From positions 77,736-141,735 of the forward strand of contig CAKXXW010000001.1 of the NCBI GenBank assembly GCA_934378145.1: a DNA stretch of 64,000 bases. Reading direction: 5' to 3'. Shown here in pieces: positions 50,276 through 58,138 of this stretch; the first letter of the stretch is position 1; each line of letters opens with the position of its first letter. The notes beneath the pieces are model-generated. The model saw nothing but the letters and a program-made list of their open reading frames with translations, was not told the DNA's origin and did not search any database. This DNA is from an uncultured Eubacteriales bacterium. GTDB taxonomy: Bacteria > Bacillota > Clostridia > Oscillospirales > CAG-272. A program made the translations under genes and the position numbers.

Positions 50276-51643
50276 ATGGATCTGGATAAAGAAAAGCTCG
50301 TGCTGAGCCTTCTTGAAGAAAAAAGGTTCGGCGCACTGATAGACCTTCTCGCGGCTCTTCTCCCGCCCGACGCGGCGGAGCTTATCTCGGAGCTACCGAA
50401 AGAGGCGCAGGTCGTGACATTCAGACTTCTCGGCAAGGACGCGGCGGCAGAGGTCTTCGCCTGTCTTGATCCGGGGACACAGGAAAATATCATACGCGGG
50501 ATGGGGGACGCGGAGCTTTCGGGGCTTATCGAGGAGCTTTTCACCGATGATGCCGTAGATATGCTCGAGGAGATGCCCGCAGGTATCGTGAGTCGTGTTA
50601 TGCGCCTTGCGACAAAGGAAACGAGAAACGCGATAAACCTCATAATGCAGTATCCGGAGGACTCGGCTGCGGGGATCATGACCTCCGAATTCATAGTCCT
50701 CAAGGAAAATATGCGTGTCCCGGAAGCGATAGACTACATCAGGGCGACCGGAGCCGACAGAGAGACGGTATATGTGGCTTACGCGACCGATGCGAAAAGA
50801 AGGCTCACGGGAACGGTCGACCTGCGCGACCTGCTCTTCTCTCCCGAGGACAGAACGGTGGGAGAGATAATGGATCCCTCGGTCATATCGGTCACGACCC
50901 TGACCGACCGCGAGGCAACAGCCGATGTGATCTCAAAATACGACCTTCTCGCGGTGCCGGTCGTCGACGGTGAATCAAGGCTCGTCGGGATCGTCACCTT
51001 CGACGACGCGATAGATGTCATACGCGATGAGGCAAGCGAAGATATTTCGATCATGGCGGGCGTCACGCCGGGCGAAAAGCCATACCTCAAAACCGGAGTC
51101 ATGCGCACCTTCGCCTCAAGGATACCGTGGTTGCTCCTTATGATGGTATCCGCGACCTTCACGGGTCTTATCATCACACATTTCGAGAGCGCGCTCGCCT
51201 CCCTTGTTGCGCTCACGGCATTCATCCCCATGCTTATGGATACCGGAGGAAATTCGGGATCGCAGGCATCGGTCACGGTCATCCGTGCGCTCTCGCTCGG
51301 CGAGATCTCGCCGAAGGACATCCCGAAGGTGGCTTTCAAGGAATTCCGCGTGGCGATCCTCTGCGGTCTGTCCCTGTCGGCTGCCTGCTTTCTGAAGGTC
51401 TTTATTGTCGATATGCTGATCCTCGGGACAGAGGGCGTGACCCTCGCCGTCGCGGCGGTCGTCTCTCTCACCCTCGGCACCACGGTAGTGTGCGCAAAGC
51501 TCGCCGGCGCAGCTCTTCCGCTCCTTGCGAAAAAGATCGGGCTCGATCCGGCTCTTGTCGCAAGCCCCGCGATAACGACCGTCGTCGATATAGTTTCACT
51601 CCTCATATATTTCACATTTGCCGGAATAATTCTCGGGATATAA
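50276..51643 (+). CDS. mgtE: Magnesium transporter MgtE
   Basis: A dimeric Mg2+ channel gated by its own cytoplasmic Mg2+-sensing domains. The 455-residue product has the N-terminal superhelical domain (1-130), two CBS domains (about 135-255, with TVYVAYATDAKRRLTGTVDLRDLL) and five membrane helices (about 280-455) with the pore motif FIPMLMDTGGNSGSQASV. It starts behind AAAGGAA. An 8-bp GC stem with a T-rich loop (50236-50262) sits just before the ribosome site; it is too short to be an M-box riboswitch. It is divergent from the HprK operon. Confidence 0.96.
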   Translation: MDLDKEKLVLSLLEEKRFGALIDLLAALLPPDAAELISELPKEAQVVTFRLLGKDAAAEVFACLDPGTQENIIRGMGDAELSGLIEELFTDDAVDMLEEMPAGIVSRVMRLATKETRNAINLIMQYPEDSAAGIMTSEFIVLKENMRVPEAIDYIRATGADRETVYVAYATDAKRRLTGTVDLRDLLFSPEDRTVGEIMDPSVISVTTLTDREATADVISKYDLLAVPVVDGESRLVGIVTFDDAIDVIRDEASEDISIMAGVTPGEKPYLKTGVMRTFASRIPWLLLMMVSATFTGLIITHFESALASLVALTAFIPMLMDTGGNSGSQASVTVIRALSLGEISPKDIPKVAFKEFRVAILCGLSLSAACFLKVFIVDMLILGTEGVTLAVAAVVSLTLGTTVVCAKLAGAALPLLAKKIGLDPALVASPAITTVVDIVSLLIYFTFAGIILGI

Positions 51644-51644
51644 C

Positions 51645-51673
51645 TTGAAATTTTTTTCGAAGCGTGATATAAT
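51645..51673 (+). promoter_or_regulatory. Promoter for the SDR gene
   Basis: TTGAAA (51645-51650), 17-bp spacer, TATAAT (51668-51673) with TGA extension. The -35 box starts just after the mgtE stop codon. Confidence 0.75.
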
Positions 51674-51706
51674 GTCTCCGAAATATTTTCAGGAGGATTT
51701 TGCAAA

Positions 51707-52513
51707 ATGAGTAATTCTTGGCTCGGACTTGAAGGCAAGTCCATCATCGTCACCGGCGGCGCATCGGGTATCGGATATGCAACGGTTCAGGAGCTTCTCG
51801 ACGACGGAGCGTATGTCACCGTCTGCGATATAAGCGACAAAGCCCCCGAATTCAACGCCGGAAACGGAAAATATATCTATGTGAAGACCGATGTAACGAA
51901 GAAAGCCGATGTCGACGCCATGGTCGAAAAGGCTGTCGGGACCTTCGGCACCGTCGATGTCATAGTTAACAATGCGGGCATCAACATTCCCCGACTTCTC
52001 GTTGACGAGGCGGGTCAGTGCGAGCTTGACGAAGCCGTATGGGACAAGGTCATGAATGTAAACCTCAAGGGACTTTTCTTCTGCTCGCAGGCAGCCGCAA
52101 GGGTCATGGTGAAGAACAGAAAGGGCGTCATCATCAATATGTCGTCCGAATCCGGCCTTGAAGGCTCGGAAGGTCAGAGCGTCTATGCCGCGACAAAGAA
52201 CGGTGTAAATGCCCTCACCCGTTCGTGGGCAAAGGAACTCGGAAAGAAGGGTGTCCGCGTAGTCGGTATCGCTCCCGGCATCCTTGAGGCAACAGGTCTG
52301 CGCACCCTCGCATACGAGTCGGCTCTCGCCTACACCCGCGGCATCACCGTCGAGCAGCTCCGCGAAGGATACAGCAAGGTATCGACGATACCGCTCCAGC
52401 GCTCGGGCAAGCTCTCCGAGGTTGCGAATACCGTCGCCTTCCTCGCGAGCGACAGAGCCGGTTACATACACGGCGTCACGATCAATGTCGCCGGCGGCAA
52501 GACCAGAGGCTGA
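51707..52513 (+). CDS. Short-chain dehydrogenase, sorbitol-6-phosphate 2-dehydrogenase-like
   Basis: A 268-residue SDR. The cofactor motif is TGGASGIG (about 17-24), the structural NNAG motif is in IVNNAGINIPR, and catalytic Ser and Tyr/Lys are in NMSSESG and YAATK. The stretch PRLLVDEAGQCELDEAVWDKV and the C-terminal GVTINVAGGKTRG are close to sorbitol-6-phosphate 2-dehydrogenases, which oxidise glucitol 6-phosphate to fructose 6-phosphate. No PTS or polyol transporter gene is linked, so the substrate is tentative. AGGAGG precedes the ATG. It forms a single-gene unit with a strong terminator. Confidence 0.8.
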   Translation: MSNSWLGLEGKSIIVTGGASGIGYATVQELLDDGAYVTVCDISDKAPEFNAGNGKYIYVKTDVTKKADVDAMVEKAVGTFGTVDVIVNNAGINIPRLLVDEAGQCELDEAVWDKVMNVNLKGLFFCSQAAARVMVKNRKGVIINMSSESGLEGSEGQSVYAATKNGVNALTRSWAKELGKKGVRVVGIAPGILEATGLRTLAYESALAYTRGITVEQLREGYSKVSTIPLQRSGKLSEVANTVAFLASDRAGYIHGVTINVAGGKTRG

Positions 52514-52528
52514 GTTTTCAAAGCAAAA

Positions 52529-52559
52529 AAGACCGGAAGGTTTATTTCCTTCCGGTCTT
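52529..52559. terminator. Bidirectional terminator partly encoded by the last codons of the YgiQ-type gene
   Basis: A 12-bp stem (52529-52540 with 52548-52559) followed by TATTTTTT. The right arm and loop are the final codons K-T-G-R-K-stop of the convergent radical SAM gene, and the left arm ends the SDR transcript. Confidence 0.88.
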
Positions 52560-54455
52560 ATTTTTTGCGTTGTACGGTCTTTTATCCGGAGCCTTCGGCG
52601 CTCTTCTGCCCTCGGGCATCCTTTTGCGGTCGCCGCGCTGTTTTTCTTCGGGTCTGACAAGGCAGCTCTCGGAAAAGCCGATGAGGTCTTCCCTTCCGGC
52701 AAGCCTCAGCGCCTTTCTCACCGCGTCGGCGTTCTCCCGTCGGTTGTACTGAAGGAGCGCGCGCTGGAGCCTCTTTTCCTCCGGATCGGTGGCGACATGC
52801 ACCTTTTTCATTGTCAGAGGGTTTATTCCCGTGTAATACATCACGGTCGACGCCGTTCCGGGCGTCGGATAGAAGTCCTGCACCTGTTCGGGCGTGCAAT
52901 GGTCCTTCTTCATATAGAGCGCAAGCTCTATCGCGTCGTCAAGCGTCGATCCCGGATGGCTCGACATAAGGTAGGGGATTATGTACTGATCCTTTCCCAT
53001 TCTGCGGCAAAGCTCAAAGTATTTGTTCCGGAATGCCTCGTAGACCTCCCACGATGGCTTTCCCATACAGCTCAGCACATTCGCCGAGCAATGCTCGGGC
53101 GCCACCTTGAGCTGACCCGAGATGTTATCCTTTATCATCTTGCGGAAGAATCTGTCGTCACGGTCAGCCATAAGGTAGTCGAACCTGATCCCCGAGCGGA
53201 TAAAGACCTTCTTCACCCCCGGAAGGCTCTCGATCGACTCGATAAGGTGCATATACTCGCTGTGATCGACCCGAAGGTTTTTGCAGGGAGTCGGCACCAG
53301 ACATTTGCGCGAGGGGCATACGCCGTCCTTAAGCTGTTTTTCGCAGGCGGGATTCCGGAAGTTTGCCGTCGGGCCTCCGACATCGTGTATATATCCCTTG
53401 AAGTCGGGAAGCGATGTAAGCAGCTTCGCCTCGGCTATCACGCTCTCCTCGCTGCGAGAGCGAACGGTCCTTCCCTGATGGAAGGCGAGCGCGCAGAAAT
53501 TACAGCCGCCGAAGCATCCCCTGTTATGGGTCAGCGAGAATTTCACCTCGGCGATTGCCGGCACGCCACCCTCCTTTTCGTAGGACGGGTGGTAATTTCT
53601 CATATAGGGCAAGGAGTAAACATGGTCAAGCTCTTCGCGCTCAAGCGGCGGCATCGGCGGGTTCTGCACGAGCATACGGTCGCCGTAATATTCGACGAGA
53701 GCCTTGCCGTTGACCGAGTCCTGATTGCGGTACTGTATGCCGAACGCCTCCGCATATTTTTCCCTGTCGGTCTTAAGCACCGAGGCGTCGAATTCCGCCG
53801 CGACGGGATAGTGTACTTTATCACCGACCTTTCCGACCCAGACGGAGCCGCGGACATCGCGTATCTTCTTCACGGGTATGCCGCGATCGAGCAGTGAGGC
53901 TATACGCACAAGGATATTCTCACCCATCCCATAAGTCAGAAGATCGGCGCCCGAGTCTATCAGCAGAGAATTTCTCACCCTGTTGTCCCAATAATCGTAG
54001 TGGGCAAAGCGCCTCAGCGATGCCTCTATCCCGCCGAGTATTATCGGTATATCGTCGTAAGCCTCCCTTATGCGGTTTGAATATACTATGCAGGCGCGGT
54101 CGGGGCGCTTGCCTATTTTTCCGCCCGGCGTATAATAGTCATAGGAGCGGCGCTTCTTCGCTGCCGTGTAATGCGCGACCATGGAATCTATATTGCCTGC
54201 GCTCACAAGGAAGCCGAGCCGAGGTCTTCCGAATTCACGGAAAGCCGAACAGTCGGAAAAATCGGGCTGGGCAAGGATAGCGACACGGAAGCCGGCATCC
54301 TCAAGCACGCGCGAGATTATCGCCGCGCCGAAGGACGGGTGATCGGTGTAGGCATCGCCGCAGACATAGACGAAATCGGGAGCCTCCCAGCCCCTCTCCT
54401 CCATTTCCGCACGGCAGAGCGGCAGAAAGCCCGATGCTTCGCGAATCTTTTTCAT
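52542..54455 (-). CDS. YgiQ-family radical SAM protein
   Basis: A 637-residue radical SAM protein. The [4Fe-4S] motif is HNRGCFGGCNFCAL (Cx3Cx2C), about one third along the chain after a B12-binding-like N-terminal region (FVYVCGDAYTDHPSFGAAIISRVLEDAG). Other family marks are LGGIEASLRRFAHYDYW and PEHCSANVL. The last ~40 residues are Lys/Arg-rich. The YgiQ family is widespread, but its reaction is not established to my knowledge. Its start overlaps the stop of ogg by 4 nt, so the two are cotranscribed. Confidence 0.93.
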   Translation of the reverse strand: MKKIREASGFLPLCRAEMEERGWEAPDFVYVCGDAYTDHPSFGAAIISRVLEDAGFRVAILAQPDFSDCSAFREFGRPRLGFLVSAGNIDSMVAHYTAAKKRRSYDYYTPGGKIGKRPDRACIVYSNRIREAYDDIPIILGGIEASLRRFAHYDYWDNRVRNSLLIDSGADLLTYGMGENILVRIASLLDRGIPVKKIRDVRGSVWVGKVGDKVHYPVAAEFDASVLKTDREKYAEAFGIQYRNQDSVNGKALVEYYGDRMLVQNPPMPPLEREELDHVYSLPYMRNYHPSYEKEGGVPAIAEVKFSLTHNRGCFGGCNFCALAFHQGRTVRSRSEESVIAEAKLLTSLPDFKGYIHDVGGPTANFRNPACEKQLKDGVCPSRKCLVPTPCKNLRVDHSEYMHLIESIESLPGVKKVFIRSGIRFDYLMADRDDRFFRKMIKDNISGQLKVAPEHCSANVLSCMGKPSWEVYEAFRNKYFELCRRMGKDQYIIPYLMSSHPGSTLDDAIELALYMKKDHCTPEQVQDFYPTPGTASTVMYYTGINPLTMKKVHVATDPEEKRLQRALLQYNRRENADAVRKALRLAGREDLIGFSESCLVRPEEKQRGDRKRMPEGRRAPKAPDKRPYNAKNKTGRK

Positions 54456-55339
54456 CCGTTTTCTCCTTTCAGGTATCTTTCATAGTAAAACAGATACTGC
54501 TGTGCTATTCCGGCGTAAGGTCCCAGCTCCTTCGGCGAGAATCCGACCGGAAAGTACTTCTCGGTCACTCTCCGTATCCAGACATCGACCGGAAAGGCAT
54601 CATAGTGTCCGAAACCGAAAAGGAGTGAACAGAGCGCGACCTTCGGTCCGATACCCTTGACCTCGCAGAGCTTTTTCTCGCACTCTTCGGTGCTTCCGGT
54701 GAGAGAGTCAAGATCGAGCCGCCCGTCGGTCACCCTTGCCGCGGCATCGGCGATATACTTTGCGCGGAAGCCTGTTTTCAGCTCGGCGAGTCCGGCTTCA
54801 CCGGCTTCGTTCAGCGCCTTCGGCGTCGGGAAGGCATAATGCCCTTCCCCTATCGGCTCGCCGTAGCGTTCCGAGAGAGCCGCGATTATCTTCTTTATCC
54901 TCGGTATATTGTTGTTCTGTGAAATGATGAAGGAGCAGACAGTCTCCCACCTGTCCTGCTTCAGGATATGTATCCCGTTACCGCAGGAGACCGCCTCGGC
55001 AAGCGCCGGATTGTCGCTCCTTGACAGGATATCGCGGTTTATATCATCGTACTCTTCGTCAAAGCCCATGTAGTCAAGCCAGAATTCAAAGTCCTTCTGC
55101 GTCCCGTCAAAATAAATATAATACTTATCGTCGTCCTGCGCAAAGGAAACATACTTTCCGTACGCGACACCACTGTATTCGACCTTATGGATGCTGTTTT
55201 CAACCTTATCGAACCGAAAGCACTGACCGCAGTCAAATGTTTTCGCCACGGAGATACTGCACTCCGGCTGATATATTTCGGCACATGTCATGCCGTTTCT
55301 TTCCGAGAAGTCAACGCTGCGATAAAAAATCACTTTCAT
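54452..55339 (-). CDS. ogg: 8-oxoguanine DNA glycosylase/AP lyase
   Basis: A bifunctional base-excision enzyme that removes 8-oxoguanine. The 295-residue product has an N-terminal domain with FDCGQCFRF, a helix-hairpin-helix with the catalytic lysine in VKGIGPKVALCS, and the catalytic Asp in AFPVDVWIRR. GGAGG lies 6 nt before the ATG at 55339. It is first in the operon with the YgiQ-type gene and divergent from the DUF6062-like gene. An endonuclease III gene lies 5 kb away. Confidence 0.92.
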   Translation of the reverse strand: MKVIFYRSVDFSERNGMTCAEIYQPECSISVAKTFDCGQCFRFDKVENSIHKVEYSGVAYGKYVSFAQDDDKYYIYFDGTQKDFEFWLDYMGFDEEYDDINRDILSRSDNPALAEAVSCGNGIHILKQDRWETVCSFIISQNNNIPRIKKIIAALSERYGEPIGEGHYAFPTPKALNEAGEAGLAELKTGFRAKYIADAAARVTDGRLDLDSLTGSTEECEKKLCEVKGIGPKVALCSLLFGFGHYDAFPVDVWIRRVTEKYFPVGFSPKELGPYAGIAQQYLFYYERYLKGENG

Positions 55340-55354
55340 TTTTTGCCTCCGGTA

Positions 55355-55421
55355 TTGTTTTCCTCCGAGCCTTATGCTATAATGTATATGTTATTATACA
55401 CTAAAACCTTCGGAAAGGCAA
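55355..55421. promoter_or_regulatory. Divergent overlapping promoters for ogg and the DUF6062-like gene
   Basis: Plus strand: TTGTTT (55355-55360), 17 bp, TATAAT (55378-55383). Minus strand: TTGCCT (55421-55416), 17 bp, TATAAT (55398-55393). The -10 boxes are only 9 bp apart and the promoters face each other, so they should compete for polymerase. Confidence 0.65.
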
Positions 55422-55427
55422 TAGCAG

Positions 55428-56144
55428 ATGGAACAGATCTACACAATACCCGTAAACGAGGCGTTTGAGGCTTCCGCCGCGGACCCGTCGCTCGGCTGCC
55501 CTCTCTGCGCACTTTACAGAAAGCTCGAGGAAAACGAGCTTGACCTCATCCTCGGGGCATCCATGATGGAACCCGATGTTAGGATACTTACGAATGAAAT
55601 GGGCTTCTGCCCGACGCATTACGATATGATGTTCGTCCGGAAAAACCGCCTCGGTATGGCTCTGACGCTCGAATCGCACCTTGCGGAGCTGAGAAAGCAG
55701 ATTGCCGGCGGAGGGATACTCAAAAAGCCGGGAGAAAAAGCCGAGAAACGCATCGAAAAGCTCGAGAACACCTGCTACATATGCGGCAGGATCGAATACA
55801 ACTTCTCGCGTATGCTGAACACAGTCGTCTATCTCTATGAGACCGATCCGGAATTCAGAGCCAAATACGCCGCCCAGCCCTGCTTCTGCCTTCCGCATTA
55901 CAGAAGGCTTATTGCGACCGCGCACGAGAAGATGTCAAAGAAAAACCTTCCCGTCTTCGTAAAACAGACAGAGGACATAGTGCTTGCCTATTTTGACAGT
56001 CTCTCGGAAGATGTCTCGTGGTTCTGCAAAAAGTTCGATTACCGCTACGGCGACGAGCCGTGGTACAACTCAAAGGATTCGGTGGAGCGCGCCATGCGCT
56101 TTCTCGGGAGCGACCTTCACCGTCCGCCGGAAAAGAAAAAATAA
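55428..56144 (+). CDS. DUF6062-like cysteine-rich protein
   Basis: A 238-residue soluble protein with paired CxxC motifs: CPLCAL (about residue 24), FCPTHYD (about 61), TCYICGR (about 117) and CFCLPHYRR (about 150), the pattern of a duplicated zinc-binding CxxC...CxxH unit. I associate it with DUF6062 of Clostridia. No enzymatic function is evident. It is followed after 2 nt by mnmM and then by the carboxypeptidase gene, all on one strand. Confidence 0.7.
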   Translation: MEQIYTIPVNEAFEASAADPSLGCPLCALYRKLEENELDLILGASMMEPDVRILTNEMGFCPTHYDMMFVRKNRLGMALTLESHLAELRKQIAGGGILKKPGEKAEKRIEKLENTCYICGRIEYNFSRMLNTVVYLYETDPEFRAKYAAQPCFCLPHYRRLIATAHEKMSKKNLPVFVKQTEDIVLAYFDSLSEDVSWFCKKFDYRYGDEPWYNSKDSVERAMRFLGSDLHRPPEKKK

Positions 56145-56146
56145 TT

Positions 56147-56698
56147 ATGCTTGATCTGCTTGAATTACAGAAAAGTTTTATCCTCCGTCATCTGAAGGAG
56201 GGCGGCACCGCGGTCGATTTTACAATGGGAAACGGTCACGACACCGAATTTCTCTCGAAGACCGTCGGAGCTTCGGGGCGCGTCTACGCCTTCGATATAC
56301 AGAAGCAGGCAGTCGACTCTACCGCGTCCCATCTGCGTAAGGCGGGCTGTCCCGAAAACTACACTCTGATACTCGACTCGCACCACAATGCGGGAAAATA
56401 TGTTGAAGGAAGCATCAATGCGGGTATGTTCAACCTCGGTTGGCTCCCCGGAGGCGACAAGAGCATCACGACCCTGCGCGAGACGACTCTGCCGGCGATA
56501 AAAACGGCGATCTCGCTCCTCGCCCCCGATTCTGTGCTGACCGTCGCGGTCTACCCCGGTCACGCCGAGGGCGACGCCGAAGGAAAAATGATCGCCGACT
56601 ACCTGTCGGAGCTTCCGCGCTGGAAGGTCTGCGCAACAGAAATAAAGATAATCAATTCCCCGACCTCTCCGTACTTTTTCGTTATCGAGAGCAAATAA
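56147..56698 (+). CDS. mnmM: tRNA 5-aminomethyl-2-thiouridine methyltransferase (YtqB/MnmM family)
   Basis: A 183-residue Rossmann-fold methyltransferase. The SAM loop is VDFTMGNGHDTEFL, followed by VYAFDIQKQAV, and the family-specific NLGWLPGGDKSITT and VYPGHAEG blocks mark the YtqB group, whose B. subtilis member completes mnm5s2U at the tRNA wobble position. The ATG at 56147 is chosen because the longer frame from 56018 overlaps the upstream gene and adds only low-complexity sequence. It fits functionally with mnmA (25214), which thiolates the same base. Confidence 0.87.
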   Translation: MLDLLELQKSFILRHLKEGGTAVDFTMGNGHDTEFLSKTVGASGRVYAFDIQKQAVDSTASHLRKAGCPENYTLILDSHHNAGKYVEGSINAGMFNLGWLPGGDKSITTLRETTLPAIKTAISLLAPDSVLTVAVYPGHAEGDAEGKMIADYLSELPRWKVCATEIKIINSPTSPYFFVIESK

Positions 56699-56713
56699 TA
56701 CCGGAGGCAGATA

Positions 56714-58018
56714 ATGAACGGTCAGAACCCGAACAATATGACACCCGAGCAGCGCGCGGTCTACGAACAGAAACGGCGCGAATACCTTGCCCGGAAGGCT
56801 GCATACGAGAAAAGGCGGCAGGCTGAGCAGCAGAGGCGCGAGGCAGAAGAGGCTGCAAAGCGTGCAAAAATGAAAAAGGTCTGGATAAGCGTGGTCTGCG
56901 TGACCGTCGCCGTTATCCTTATAGGACTTTCCGCCTTCCTTGTAGCAAAATACATTAGCGATGTAGATCCGTCAAAACCGAAGACCTTTACATACAGGAT
57001 AGACGACGAGAAAGAACGCGTGGCATACAGCGATGCGGTACGCGGGAACCTTGTCTTCATAAATATGCGTCTGCTGCGTGACGCGCTCTCGCTCACGGAA
57101 AGCGGATCGGAGCCGACATCGGTGAAGTACACCTCGCGCTCAACGAAGAGCAGTGTGGTATTCAGCGACGGGAGCAACATCGCAATAGTCAACGGGATGA
57201 GCGTAAAAATGCCGGCGCAGGCAAAGGTCAACGCCGACGAATGTTCGGTTCCGCTTGACACGATCTCCTACATCTTTACGGGCATCACGATAAGCAAGAC
57301 CGCCTCGTCGGTCAGGATCGAAAGGACGGACAGTGTGGATATACTCGCAAAAAGCACCGATACGCTAAGCATGGTGATAGAATTCAGCACGGACCTCTCG
57401 GATTACGAGCAGTATATGAACCCGCAGGGTACCGAGCGCGACAAATACCTCACCCTCGTCAACAAGGAAAACGGAGTCGGTGAGGACTATGTCCCCGAAA
57501 ATCTTGTCAGCATCAGCCCCGGGATCTTCGAGGGCAACGCAAGCACGAGCGGACAGATGGACGCCTGCGCCGAAAAGGCTCTCTACGCAATGGTGACCGA
57601 ACTTCGCAAGGCGACCGGAAACGGCTATATGTGCGTTCTCAGCGGCTACCGCACCTACGCCTATCAGCGCAATGTTTTCGACCGAAACATGAATGGTATG
57701 ACTCTTGAAGAATCCAAGAAAAAGATCACCGACACGGCATACCCCGGTTACAGCGAGCATCAGACCGGACTCTGCGCCGACCTCTGGGACACGAGATACA
57801 GCCCGACGGTCAACCCCTTCACCGATGAGGCTACCGCGACATGGCTGCAAAACAACGCATGGAAGTTCGGCTTTATCCTCCGCTTCCCCTCGGGTAAGGA
57901 ACAGTCGACCGGATACAGCTACGAATCGTGGCATTTCCGCTTCGTCGGAAGGTACCACGCACAGAAGATCTCGGCAGCCGGGATCACCCTTGAAGAATAC
58001 CTTGAAACCCTGAAATAA
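56714..58018 (+). CDS. D-alanyl-D-alanine carboxypeptidase, VanY/M15B type
   Basis: A 434-residue membrane-anchored zinc peptidase that trims D-Ala from peptidoglycan stem peptides. The N-terminus (1-53) is a cytoplasmic, charged Arg/Glu/Ala-rich helix, probably coiled coil; one membrane helix follows (about 55-78). A beta-rich domain (about 90-210) resembles a copper-amine-oxidase-N-like fold. The catalytic domain (about 240-434) has LSGYRTYAYQ, the zinc motif SEHQTGLCADLWD, and ESWHFRF. GGAGG precedes the ATG, 15 nt after mnmM. A strong terminator follows. Confidence 0.9.
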   Translation: MNGQNPNNMTPEQRAVYEQKRREYLARKAAYEKRRQAEQQRREAEEAAKRAKMKKVWISVVCVTVAVILIGLSAFLVAKYISDVDPSKPKTFTYRIDDEKERVAYSDAVRGNLVFINMRLLRDALSLTESGSEPTSVKYTSRSTKSSVVFSDGSNIAIVNGMSVKMPAQAKVNADECSVPLDTISYIFTGITISKTASSVRIERTDSVDILAKSTDTLSMVIEFSTDLSDYEQYMNPQGTERDKYLTLVNKENGVGEDYVPENLVSISPGIFEGNASTSGQMDACAEKALYAMVTELRKATGNGYMCVLSGYRTYAYQRNVFDRNMNGMTLEESKKKITDTAYPGYSEHQTGLCADLWDTRYSPTVNPFTDEATATWLQNNAWKFGFILRFPSGKEQSTGYSYESWHFRFVGRYHAQKISAAGITLEEYLETLK

Positions 58019-58030
58019 TATTGCACAAGT

Positions 58031-58075
58031 GCGCCCGCGGCACCCTTGATGGGTGTCGCGGGCGCCTCTCTTTTT
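58031..58075 (+). terminator. Intrinsic terminator after the carboxypeptidase gene
   Basis: A 15-bp stem with one G-U pair (58031-58045 with 58051-58065, loop ttgat), then CTCTCTTTTT. Confidence 0.92.
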
Positions 58076-58138
58076 CACCGCAGATTTGCCGGTATATATA
58101 AAGATGAAGAAAAACTCCGCATTTGCACCTGTTAAAGA

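Noticed and set aside
56018..56146. Longer start for mnmM overlapping the DUF6062-like gene
   Set aside because: The added ~43 residues are an out-of-frame read of the upstream gene with no family match; the ATG at 56147 gives the standard YtqB start.
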